From NCBI RefSeq assembly GCF_049896245.1, contig NZ_JAFCTX010000024.1, positions 1-64,000 on the forward strand: a stretch of DNA of 64,000 nt, in the 5' to 3' direction. This stretch comes from Cypionkella sp049896245. Its GTDB lineage: Bacteria; Pseudomonadota; Alphaproteobacteria; Rhodobacterales; Rhodobacteraceae. The notes beneath the pieces are model-generated. The model was not told the origin of the DNA, did not search any database, and saw only the letters and a program-made list of their open reading frames with translations. Positions 8,013 through 15,960 of the stretch are shown piece by piece; positions within the stretch are counted from its first letter, which is position 1, and every line of letters starts with the position of its first letter. The position numbers and the translations under genes were made by a program.

Positions 8013-9307
8013 TGCAAGAACCCGCAACCCTCTGGCACGCCACCGCTGCATTCGCTACTCTGCGCCCCCAAGTGAAGGGCGAAATCACTGCCGATCTTCT
8101 GGTGATCGGCGGCGGTTTCGCGGGCCTCTCCACCGCCTTGCACGCCGCCGAAGCGGGCCTGAAAGTCGTTCTGCTAGAGGCCAACCAGATCGCCTCCGGT
8201 GCCACAGGTCGCAACGCGGGCTTCGTGGTGCCAAACTTCGCCAAGGTCGATCCCGATGGCATCCGCGCCACTTTGGGCGAAGCCAATGGCAACCAACTGG
8301 TGCAAATGGCCGCCACCAGCGCCGATCTGGTGTTCGATCTGATAAGCCGCCATGCCATCGCCTGCGATGCCCATCGCTCTGGCTGGATACAACCCGCGCA
8401 TTCCGAAACCGCCCTCAACCGCGCCAAAGACCGCGTCCGCCAATGGTCCGCCGAAGGCCGCCCGGTGGAATTTCTGACCGCCGCCGCCGTGCAAACCCTA
8501 ACCGGAGCGCAGGGCTGGCTCGGCGGCTGGATCGACCATTCCGGTGGCGTGCTGAACCCCGTCGCCTATGCCCGAGGCCTCGCCAGCGCCGCCGAGAAAG
8601 CAGGCGCACATCTGCATGAAAACTCCCGCGTCACAGCCCTCACCGCCACCCCAAACGGCTGGCAAGCCCGCACCGAAACCGCCACCATCCAAGCCCACAA
8701 AGTCGTCAACGTCACAAACGCCTACGCCGATACCCTGATCCCCGGCCTCGCCCACAGCTTCTTCCCGCTGAAAGTGTTCCAGATCGCCACCGAACCCTTG
8801 CCGCAATCTGTCCGCCAACGCCTGCTCCCCGGCGGCCAATGCGTCTCCGACAGCCGCCGCAACCTGTTTACCTTCCGCTTCGACGCCGCCAACCGCCTGA
8901 TCACCGGCGGCATGCACATCCTTGGCCTTGGCGCTGATGCACGGGTGCCAAAAGCCATCCACCGCCGCATGGCGCAAATGCTTGATCTGCCCGAACTGCC
9001 ACCCTTGCAATACGCATGGTCCGGCATCGCCGCCGTGATGCGCAACTTCCTGCCCCGCCTGATCACCCCAGCCCCCGGCCTCATCGCAGGCATCGCCTGC
9101 AACGGCCGCGGCATCGCGATGACCACCGCAATGGGGCGAGAACTTGCCCTTTGGGCGACAGGCACCCCTGCCGAGTCCCTGGCAATTCCCGCCACTGCCC
9201 CCGCACCGATCCCGCTACACGCCCTGATGCGCCACGCCCCCAACGCCCTGCTGCCGATCAGCCAATGGCGCGACCGCATCGAAAGCCCCGCCGGACTAGG
9301 CCGTTGA
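8012..9307 (+). CDS. FAD-dependent amino-acid/amine oxidoreductase (DadA/PuuB-like)
   Basis: This is a 431-residue flavoprotein of the DAO family. It has an FAD-binding Rossmann motif (LLVIGGGFAGLSTALHAAEAG, with an acidic end in LLEANQ) and the ATGRNAGFV loop typical of gamma-glutamylputrescine oxidase and related enzymes. It ends with a GIACNGRGIAMTTAMGRELA segment. The ATG at 8012 shares its A with the livM-like TGA; a GTG three bases upstream is an alternative start. No signal peptide is present, so it is expected to be cytoplasmic. Its place in the operon suggests it oxidises the imported amino compound. Substrate specificity is unknown. Confidence 0.88.
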   Translation: MQEPATLWHATAAFATLRPQVKGEITADLLVIGGGFAGLSTALHAAEAGLKVVLLEANQIASGATGRNAGFVVPNFAKVDPDGIRATLGEANGNQLVQMAATSADLVFDLISRHAIACDAHRSGWIQPAHSETALNRAKDRVRQWSAEGRPVEFLTAAAVQTLTGAQGWLGGWIDHSGGVLNPVAYARGLASAAEKAGAHLHENSRVTALTATPNGWQARTETATIQAHKVVNVTNAYADTLIPGLAHSFFPLKVFQIATEPLPQSVRQRLLPGGQCVSDSRRNLFTFRFDAANRLITGGMHILGLGADARVPKAIHRRMAQMLDLPELPPLQYAWSGIAAVMRNFLPRLITPAPGLIAGIACNGRGIAMTTAMGRELALWATGTPAESLAIPATAPAPIPLHALMRHAPNALLPISQWRDRIESPAGLGR

Positions 9308-9350
9308 CCCCTGCCGGGCCAGAGGTGGTCTGAAGCCAAACTGCGCGCAC

Positions 9351-9426
9351 TGCCCTGAAAACCACAACATGTTGTGGAAAATCGCTAAAAAATTGCAAAA
9401 AAAACACAAGCCTTTCCCCGCTGGGA
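9351..9426. repeat. Palindrome-centred dispersed repeat, copy 1
   Basis: The block is built on a perfect 16-bp palindrome, CCACAACATGTTGTGG (9362-9377). It is followed by an A-rich stretch with TTGCA, ACACAAG and a conserved CCCCGCTGGGA end. A second copy lies at 25011-25085, with the 20-nt palindrome core identical and most of the flank conserved. This copy lies in the convergent gap between the FAD oxidoreductase and dctD genes, so it is not an obvious promoter for either. The palindrome length and part of its consensus resemble an NrdR box, but no ribonucleotide reductase gene is near. Confidence 0.7.
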
Positions 9427-9481
9427 ACAAACCTGGCCGCCATTGCAGGCAGACCTGCCGCTTGTGCCACAACTCCCCCCA

Positions 9482-10825
9482 TCAAGCCTCGCGTTTCCTA
9501 AACCCCTCAGGCTTGATCCCCAGCCGGTTCACCTTATCATAAAACGTCTTTCTCGGCAGCCGCAGCCGCACCATCGCCCGGCTGACATTCCCGCCACAAA
9601 TCAACAAAGCCTCGCGGATCAGCCCCGCCTCATACCCCGCCATCATCTCCGCCAATCCCACCACTTCCTCGCCCGCAACCTCCCCCAAAGCAGGCAACCC
9701 CAAAGCCAAAGACTCCGCAAACTGCATCAATTCCCGCGCATTTCCTGGCCAACTATGGGTGGCCAACCGAGCCTGCGCCAGAGGCGTGATCTGTGGCACG
9801 GCCAAGTTCAACCGGCCGCAAGCAGCCAACAAGAAGTGCCGGAACAAGATCGCAATATCCCCGCGTCGATCCTTCAGCGCAGGCACATGCAGGGTCACCC
9901 CCGACAGCCGATAATACAGATCCGGCAGAAACGCGCCCCTTGCCACCATCGCGCCCAGATCGGCCTGCGAGGCCGCCAGAACATGCAAATCCACCGCCCG
10001 CGCGGCAGAAGCCCCCGCCGCCCAAACCTCGCGCGCCTCGATCACATGCAGGATGCGGGCCTGCTGGGCCAAGGTCAGCCGATCAATCCGGTCCAGAAAC
10101 AACGTGCCGCGATGCGCCTTCTCCAGCCGTCCCACCAGCCGGGTATGACGCGCAGCACCGGGTTGGCCTGCCTCGGCCCCGATGAAATCCAGATCAAACC
10201 GTGCAGCATCCAAAGCATCGCAGGCGACATGCACGAAAGCGCGGGCATGGCGCGGACCTTCGCGGTGGATGGCGCGGGCGAGCAGGGTTTTGCCCGTCCC
10301 CGAAGGCCCGGTGATCAGGGCATCCACCCCCGCCTCGGCCAGCCGCGCCACGGTGTCGCGCAGATGCACCATCGCCGTGCTGTCGCCCAACAACTGCCCC
10401 ACAGCCACCGGAACCCCGCGCAACGCCCGCAGCTGGCGGTTTTCCAGCACCAAAGCGCGGGCTTGCACGGCGCGGCGCAGCGCTGCGGTCAGGGCATCCA
10501 GCCCCACAGGTTTGGTCAGAAAGTCCCAAGCGCCATCGCGGATTGCCGCAACTGCCATCGCCACATCACCATGCCCGGTGAGCAAAATCACCGGCAGTTC
10601 GGGGTCCATCGCGCGGATGCGGCGGAACAGCTCAAACCCATCCATGCCGGGCATCCGCACATCTGACAGGATCACGCCAGCATAATCGGCATCAAGGCCG
10701 TGCAAGGCGGCGCTGGCAGAGGAAAACGCCTCGGGTTGAAACCCGGCGATGCGCAGGCTTTGGGTCTGCGCTTCCAGCAGATCGGTGTCGTCATCGACAA
10801 GGCGCACCAGCGGAAGCGCGGTCAT
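9482..10825 (-). CDS. dctD: DctD-like C4-dicarboxylate response regulator with degenerate AAA+ motifs
   Basis: This 447-residue NtrC-type protein has a receiver domain at about residues 1-120 (VDDDTDLLE, phospho-Asp in ILSDVRMPGMDG, LLTGH, and the Lys in FLTKPVG). The AAA+ domain follows with Walker A GPSGTGKT, and a Fis-type HTH lies at the C-terminus (GGNVSRAMVRLRLPRKTFYDKV). Two features are unusual. The sigma54-contacting GAFTGA loop is replaced by EAGQPGAA, and Walker B reads LFLDRID, with Arg where the conserved Glu is expected. It may therefore not activate sigma54. It overlaps dctB by four bases and is divergent from dctA. Confidence 0.88.
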   Translation of the reverse strand: MTALPLVRLVDDDTDLLEAQTQSLRIAGFQPEAFSSASAALHGLDADYAGVILSDVRMPGMDGFELFRRIRAMDPELPVILLTGHGDVAMAVAAIRDGAWDFLTKPVGLDALTAALRRAVQARALVLENRQLRALRGVPVAVGQLLGDSTAMVHLRDTVARLAEAGVDALITGPSGTGKTLLARAIHREGPRHARAFVHVACDALDAARFDLDFIGAEAGQPGAARHTRLVGRLEKAHRGTLFLDRIDRLTLAQQARILHVIEAREVWAAGASAARAVDLHVLAASQADLGAMVARGAFLPDLYYRLSGVTLHVPALKDRRGDIAILFRHFLLAACGRLNLAVPQITPLAQARLATHSWPGNARELMQFAESLALGLPALGEVAGEEVVGLAEMMAGYEAGLIREALLICGGNVSRAMVRLRLPRKTFYDKVNRLGIKPEGFRKREA

Positions 10826-12468
10826 GCGCGGGTCAGTCTGATGCGGAAGGTGGCACCCTCACCGGGTTGCGGGGGATCAACGGTCAGCTCGTTTCCCAGA
10901 TCGCGGATGATATCCTGCGCGATCACAAGGCCCAGGCCCAGACCGTCGGGCTTGCTGGTGGCAAAGGGGGTGAAAAGCTGTGCGGCAATATCGGGGCGTA
11001 GGCCGGGGCCGTTGTCCACCACGCTGATCGTGACATGTGTGCCATCCGCCGCGACTGTGATGCGGATTTCAGGGTCGGGCCGTCCCGCCAAAGCCTCTTG
11101 CGCGTTCTGGATCAGATTGACCAACACCTGTTCCAGCCGCACCGCCTCGGCCCGCACCATTAGATCAGGCGACGCCCCTTCGATCACCAACCGCGCGCCT
11201 TCATCCCTGCGGCGCGAGGCGGTCAGCATCACCGAGGCGTCAATGGCGTCTTTCACGCTGACAGAACCGACTTGCCCGGTGGCCTTACGGGCAAAGCCGC
11301 GCAGATGAGTGGTGATCTGGCCGATGCGTTCCGACATCCGCACGATCTTGCCAAGGTTTTCGGTGACCTCATTTGGCGCGGTCTTTTGCAAGACCAGCGC
11401 GTTTTCGGCGAGCAGCCGGATCGTCGCCAGCGGCTGATTGACCTCATGCGCAAGGCCAGCCGTGACTTGGCCCAAGGTCGCCAGCTTGTTGGCCTGCACC
11501 AGATCGGCCTGCATCCGGGCCAGCCGTGCCTCAGCCGCGCGGCGTTCGGCCATCTCTGCGGTCAGATCACGGGTGCGATCTTCGACCGCGCGTTGCAGAT
11601 CGGCGGTGTAGCGGCGCTCGGCGACGATGGCGCTTTCCGCCCGCCGCTTGGCCCGCCCCGCCCGCCAGATCAATGCGCCAAGGATGATCTCGAACCCCAG
11701 CGCAGCCCCCGCAGCCAAAATCCCGGCCTGCCGCGCCGGGGCAATTGAGGTGCTGAGCGTCAGCGTCCAATCCGGCATCCCCGGCACCGGGCGGGTCATG
11801 TTCAACTTGCCTTGCAAGCGCGGCATCGGCTTGAACCGTTCGTTGTTGGCGGAAGACAGCAACACCATGCCCGCGTTGTCGCTGACTCGGGTTTGATCGG
11901 GGCTGCGGGCCCAACTGGCTTCCAGCACATCAAACTCCATCTTGACGACCACGACGCCCGTCACTGCGGTGCCATCCGACACCACATGCGACAGGTACAG
12001 GCCGGGGCGCTTGCTCACCGTGCCAAGCGCGAATTCCAGCGCGGTGCCCTTCGCCATCGCCTCGGTGAAATAGCGCCGGAAACTATAGCTGGTGCCGACA
12101 AACGACAAAGGCTCGTCCCAGTTCGAGGCCGCAATCGCGGTGCCCGTGGTGTTGAGCAGGTAGATCACATTGCTGCCGGTTTCCGCACGCAACTGATCGA
12201 GTTTGCGCGAAACCCCCTGTTGCGCGCTGGTAGAGCCATGCCGCAGGGCATCCTTCACCAAGCCATCATCCGACAGGATCGCCGCCACCGCGCGCTGGGT
12301 CGCCAGCACGCTTTCCAGCGCCTGCACCCGCGATTCCGCTGCTGCTGCGGCCTGTTCGCCAAGCCGCGATACCGCACTGGCCTGACCGAAATAGAACACC
12401 AGCGCCAGCAGGCCAATCGCCGCACTGGCAAGGACAAAGCGCGTCAGCGCGCGGTTCATGCGAAGCAT
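10822..12468 (-). CDS. dctB: DctB-like sensor histidine kinase
   Basis: This is a 548-residue membrane sensor. It has an N-terminal transmembrane helix (FVLASAAIGLLALVFYF), a periplasmic Cache-type sensing region (about 40-290) and a second helix (AGILAAGAALGFEIILGALIW). A short coiled coil (VEDRTRDLTAEMAERRAAEARL) leads to the H-box ATLGQVTAGLAHEVNQPLATI, and the ATPase domain has NLIQNAQEAL, DNGPG and GLGLGLVIAQDI. It should sense C4-dicarboxylates, together with DctA, and phosphorylate DctD. The start is uncertain: ATG at 12468 or 12459, or a TTG at 12477. Confidence 0.9.
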   Translation of the reverse strand: MLRMNRALTRFVLASAAIGLLALVFYFGQASAVSRLGEQAAAAAESRVQALESVLATQRAVAAILSDDGLVKDALRHGSTSAQQGVSRKLDQLRAETGSNVIYLLNTTGTAIAASNWDEPLSFVGTSYSFRRYFTEAMAKGTALEFALGTVSKRPGLYLSHVVSDGTAVTGVVVVKMEFDVLEASWARSPDQTRVSDNAGMVLLSSANNERFKPMPRLQGKLNMTRPVPGMPDWTLTLSTSIAPARQAGILAAGAALGFEIILGALIWRAGRAKRRAESAIVAERRYTADLQRAVEDRTRDLTAEMAERRAAEARLARMQADLVQANKLATLGQVTAGLAHEVNQPLATIRLLAENALVLQKTAPNEVTENLGKIVRMSERIGQITTHLRGFARKATGQVGSVSVKDAIDASVMLTASRRRDEGARLVIEGASPDLMVRAEAVRLEQVLVNLIQNAQEALAGRPDPEIRITVAADGTHVTISVVDNGPGLRPDIAAQLFTPFATSKPDGLGLGLVIAQDIIRDLGNELTVDPPQPGEGATFRIRLTRA

Positions 12469-12491
12469 CACCTGCAACCTAATGTTTCTAT

Positions 12492-12522
12492 TTCCACACT
12501 ATCACAAAATCTATGTGTGGAA
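12492..12522. promoter_or_regulatory. Inverted repeat in the dctB-dctA divergent promoter
   Basis: Perfect 8-bp arms, TTCCACAC (12492-12499) and GTGTGGAA (12515-12522), lie 147 bp upstream of dctA and just upstream of dctB. This position and dyad fit an upstream activating site for a DctD-type regulator. I see no convincing sigma54 -24/-12 element between it and dctA: the nearest match (TGACAT with TTGC) has the wrong spacing. That agrees with the loss of the GAFTGA loop in the regulator. Confidence 0.5.
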
Positions 12523-12668
12523 AAGCGCACAAAATTTCATGCCGATCAACACGAAAAACCTATGACATCAACGCATTGCTGTTAGTCGCCTCATTTCTAC
12601 GCAGTAAGGGGGCGGCCTGTCATCATAGCGTCACAGACCAGTCATCCGCATGTTGGGAGGAGACCACA

Positions 12669-14030
12669 ATGCAGATCAACACCACTTCCGTGGCGCAAGT
12701 GCCGCGTCCATTCTATCGCACGCTTTATTTCCAAGTCATCTTTGCCATCATTCTGGGCGCGCTGATCGGGCATTTCTGGCCATCAGTCGGCGAGTCGCTG
12801 AAACCTTTGGGCGATGGCTTTATCAAGCTGGTGAAGATGATCATTGCCCCGGTGATCTTTCTAACCATCGTCACCGGGCTTGCTGGCATGACCAGCCTGC
12901 GCGGCGTCGGAACGGTTGCGGCCAAGGCGTTTGGCTATTTCTTCGTGTTCTCGACGCTGGCGCTGGTCGTGGGCTTGATCGTCGCCAATGTGGTGCAGCC
13001 GGGTGCGGGGATGAACATTGATCCGGCCACGCTGGATGCCTCTGCGGTGCAAGGCTATAGCGAAAAAGCGCATGAGACGACGGTGACGGGCTTTATGCTG
13101 GGCATTATCCCGGACACCATGGTTTCGGCCTTTGTCGATGGCAACATCCTGCAAGTGCTGTTTGTCGCCATCCTGTTCGGTGTCGGTGTGATCCTGATCG
13201 GCGAGAAAGCCCGCCCGGTGGTCGATCTGTTTGAAACGATCAGCCGCGTGGTGTTCCGCATCGTCGATATCCTGATGAAGGCGGCCCCGATCGGAGCGTT
13301 CGGGGCGTTTGCCTTCACCATCGGCAAATATGGCATCGGATCATTGGTTAACTTGGCGGCTTTGGTCGGCACGTTCTATCTGACCTCGGCTTTGTTCATC
13401 ATCGTGGTGCTGGGCACGGTTTGCGCGTTGAACGGCTTCTCGATCTTCCGGCTGATCTCCTATCTGAAAACCGAAATTCTGCTGGTTTTGGGCACTTCGT
13501 CGTCTGAATCGGCACTGCCTGCGCTGATGGAGAAGATGGAGCGTGCAGGTTGTGCCCGCCCGGTGGTGGGGTTGGTGGTGCCGACGGGCTATTCGTTCAA
13601 CCTCGACGGCACCAACATCTATATGACTTTGGCCGCGTTGTTCATCGCTCAGGCCACCAATATCGACCTGTCCTTAGGCGATCAGATCACCCTGCTGGCA
13701 GTGGCAATGCTGTCGTCGAAAGGGGCTGCTGGGGTGACGGGTGCTGGCTTTATCACGCTGGCCGCAACCCTGTCGGTGGTGCCGACGGTTCCGGTCGCGG
13801 GCATGGCGATCATCCTTGGGGTGGATCGCTTCATGTCGGAATGCCGCTCGATCACCAACTTCATCGGCAATGCGGTGGCGACGGTGGTGGTCAGCCGCTG
13901 GGAGAATGCGCTGGATCGCGGCAAGCTTAACGCAGCACTACGGGGGGAAGACTTGCCGTCTTCGTTCATGCCAGTGCAAGATTTGCACGCCCCGGCGGGT
14001 TTGCAAATCGGCGAGACAAGCGCTGACTAA
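12669..14030 (+). CDS. dctA: C4-dicarboxylate:cation symporter DctA
   Basis: This is a 453-residue inner-membrane carrier of the DAACS family. The start at 12669 (MQINTTSVAQV) is preceded by a strong GGAGGAG site; the frame upstream of it is promoter DNA. Diagnostic segments are FYRTLYFQVIFAIILGALIGHFWP, GLAGMTSLRGVGTVAAKAF, the serine-rich loop LGTSSSESALPALMEKME, the substrate-binding SFNLDGTNIYMTLAALFIAQ, and SKGAAGVTGAGFITLAATL followed by DRFMSECRSITNFIGNAVATVV. It takes up succinate, fumarate and malate. It is divergent from its presumed regulators dctBD. Confidence 0.95.
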   Translation: MQINTTSVAQVPRPFYRTLYFQVIFAIILGALIGHFWPSVGESLKPLGDGFIKLVKMIIAPVIFLTIVTGLAGMTSLRGVGTVAAKAFGYFFVFSTLALVVGLIVANVVQPGAGMNIDPATLDASAVQGYSEKAHETTVTGFMLGIIPDTMVSAFVDGNILQVLFVAILFGVGVILIGEKARPVVDLFETISRVVFRIVDILMKAAPIGAFGAFAFTIGKYGIGSLVNLAALVGTFYLTSALFIIVVLGTVCALNGFSIFRLISYLKTEILLVLGTSSSESALPALMEKMERAGCARPVVGLVVPTGYSFNLDGTNIYMTLAALFIAQATNIDLSLGDQITLLAVAMLSSKGAAGVTGAGFITLAATLSVVPTVPVAGMAIILGVDRFMSECRSITNFIGNAVATVVVSRWENALDRGKLNAALRGEDLPSSFMPVQDLHAPAGLQIGETSAD

Positions 14031-14058
14031 GGCCATCGCCTGACAGTTGACCATGCAA

Positions 14059-14088
14059 GACGCGGGGGCCAGATCGGCTGCCCGCGTC
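14059..14088 (+). terminator. Hairpin downstream of dctA
   Basis: Inverted repeat GACGCGGG (14059-14066) and CCCGCGTC (14081-14088) follows the dctA stop by 29 bp. It lacks a U-tract (GCGCATTTCC follows), so termination efficiency is uncertain. The rest of the 264-bp gap to the MATE gene holds only a low-quality frame with no recognisable product. Confidence 0.45.
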
Positions 14089-14294
14089 GCGCATTTCCAC
14101 GGGTTGCCTGTGCCGCCGCAATCTGGCTGTTGGTTCGCGCGCAGGGACTCTGCGGCGATGCAGGGCAGGTTGCGGCGTTCTGTCTTGAACCTTTGCGATT
14201 CCAGATGCAAAGCTGCGCCTCGGTCCGATCTGGGCAAATTTCCGGGCAATCTGAAGCAAAAGGTGGCGGAGGGGAAACTTTCCGCAGGGTGTAA

Positions 14295-15644
14295 ATGGCA
14301 GAGCAAGCAGCGACGGGTCAGCAGGCGAAATTTGTCGAGGGCAATCTCTTTCGCCATATCGCGGTGATGTCGCTGACCAATTCGGTCGGGCTGATGGCGA
14401 TTTTCTCGGTTGACCTGATCAACATGGTGTTCATCTCGATGCTGAATCAACAGGATATCACGGCGGCGGTTGGCTATGCCGGGGCGATCCTGTTTTTCAC
14501 GACATCCTTCGGCATCGGGTTGTCCATTGCTGTTTCGGCCTTGGTGGCGCGGGCGGTGGGGCAGCGCAATCTGGTGATGGCACGCGAGAAGGCCACGAAC
14601 GGCATGATTCTGGGTATCGGCTTTGGCATTATCTTCGCCGCCGTGGTCTGGGCGTTTCTGCCGGGGATTGTCACGCTGATCGGCGCTACGGGGCGCACCC
14701 ACGCGCTGACGGTGCATTTCCTGCGCATCGTTATTCCTGCGCAACCTTTCCTGATGGTGGGGATGATCGGCGGCGCGATCCTGCGCAGCCATGGCGACGC
14801 GCGGCGCGCGATGGCGGCAACTTTGTGGGGGGCCGCGGCCAATGCGGTGCTGGACCCGATCCTGATCTTTGGACTGCATCTGGATCTGACCGGGGCTGCG
14901 ATTGCCTCAGTCGTATCGCGGATAGTGATTGCGGGCGTGTCGCTGATCCCGGTGATCCGGCATCACGGCGGCTTTGATCGGCCGTCGATAGAGGGGCTGA
15001 AAGCCGATCTCACCCCGGTCTATGCCATAGCCGGGCCTGCGATTTTAACCCAAGTCGCCACACCCTTGGGGCAGGCGATGGTGACACGGATGGTCTCGGG
15101 CTATGGCGAGGCGGCGGTGGCCGGGATGGCGATTGCCGGGCGGCTGACTCCGGTGGCTTTGGGGGTGATTTTTGCTTTGTCGGGTGCGATTGGGCCGATC
15201 ATCGGGCAAAACTACGGGGCAGGGCGGATGGACCGGGTGCTGCAAACTTTCCTTGATGGGCTGAAGTTTACCGCCATCGTCGTTGTCATCGTCACGGCGA
15301 TCCTGTTCGCCCTGCGCGCGCCCATCGCCGATCTGTTTTATGCGCAGGGACTGACCCGCGATCTGGTCTATCTGTTCTGCGGTCCGCTGTGCCTGCTGTT
15401 TTTCTTCAACGGCGCGATTTTCATGGCCAATGCCGCCTGCAACAACCTTGGTCGCCCGCTGATGTCGACCCTGATCAACTGGGGTCGCCACACCATCGGC
15501 ACTGTGCCCTTGGCGTGGTGGTTCTCACACTATTGGGGCGCGCAAGGCGTGCTGATCGGGCAGGCCCTTGGCGGGGTGATCTTCGGCATCCTCGGTGTCT
15601 GGCTGGCTTACCGGATGATCATTGCCACGCCTGCCCGCATCTGA
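14295..15644 (+). CDS. MATE family multidrug/cation antiporter
   Basis: This is a 449-residue membrane protein with about twelve hydrophobic helices in two similar halves. It starts MAEQAATGQQAKFVEGNLFRH, and MATE features include the N-terminal half YAGAILFFTTSFGIGLSIAVSALVARAVGQ and the equivalent C-terminal half ALSGAIGPIIGQNYGAGRMDRV. Members export drugs, dyes or metabolites using Na+ or H+ gradients; the substrate here is not predictable. The gene stands alone between dctA and the glycine-cleavage operon. Its ribosome site is weak (GCAGGGTG). Confidence 0.9.
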   Translation: MAEQAATGQQAKFVEGNLFRHIAVMSLTNSVGLMAIFSVDLINMVFISMLNQQDITAAVGYAGAILFFTTSFGIGLSIAVSALVARAVGQRNLVMAREKATNGMILGIGFGIIFAAVVWAFLPGIVTLIGATGRTHALTVHFLRIVIPAQPFLMVGMIGGAILRSHGDARRAMAATLWGAAANAVLDPILIFGLHLDLTGAAIASVVSRIVIAGVSLIPVIRHHGGFDRPSIEGLKADLTPVYAIAGPAILTQVATPLGQAMVTRMVSGYGEAAVAGMAIAGRLTPVALGVIFALSGAIGPIIGQNYGAGRMDRVLQTFLDGLKFTAIVVVIVTAILFALRAPIADLFYAQGLTRDLVYLFCGPLCLLFFFNGAIFMANAACNNLGRPLMSTLINWGRHTIGTVPLAWWFSHYWGAQGVLIGQALGGVIFGILGVWLAYRMIIATPARI

Positions 15645-15720
15645 GTGTCGTAAAACAGTCGCATACCGTCGTATTCTTTTCACTTGCAAGCCCCACAGCC
15701 TCTGGGCTAGCTAAAGGTAT

Positions 15721-15903
15721 CAGGATCGGGAGAATCCAGCAGGAAACTTCTGGTGCCGAAGGAGCAACCGCCCCGGTAAACTCTCAGGCTCAAGGACCGT
15801 TCTGATAACAGACTCTGGAGAGTGGTGCAGCAGCGCCCGCCGAAGGGATAACGATCTCAGGCGCCTAAGCCGAACGAGCGGTGATGGGTAAAGACAGAGG
15901 GGG
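15721..15903 (+). ncRNA. Tandem glycine riboswitch
   Basis: Two glycine aptamers lie head to tail upstream of gcvT. Aptamer 1 (about 15726-15802) contains GGGAGA, GCCGAAGGAGCAA, CCCCGGTAAACTCTCAGG and AAGGACCG. Aptamer 2 (about 15808-15902) contains CTGGAGAGTGG, GCCGAAGGGATAACGATC, CTCAGGCGCCTAAGC and GGGTAAAGACAGAGG. These are the conserved glycine riboswitch cores. In other bacteria glycine binding turns on the gcv operon. The leader ends about 58 bp before the gcvT start chosen here. No classical terminator is visible, so control of translation start is as likely as control of termination. Confidence 0.95.
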
Positions 15904-15960
15904 CATCGTGGGGTGGGGATTGGCCCGCCTGATCGGTGTCGGTATGCGTATCCGGCAGTT

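Noticed and set aside
12530..12600. Possible sigma54 promoter before dctA
   Set aside because: TGACAT and TTGC are present but the spacing is two bases too long and the -24 GG is missing.
14047..14294. Small gene between dctA and the MATE gene
   Set aside because: No ribosome site, biased composition, and the frame runs on into the MATE gene.
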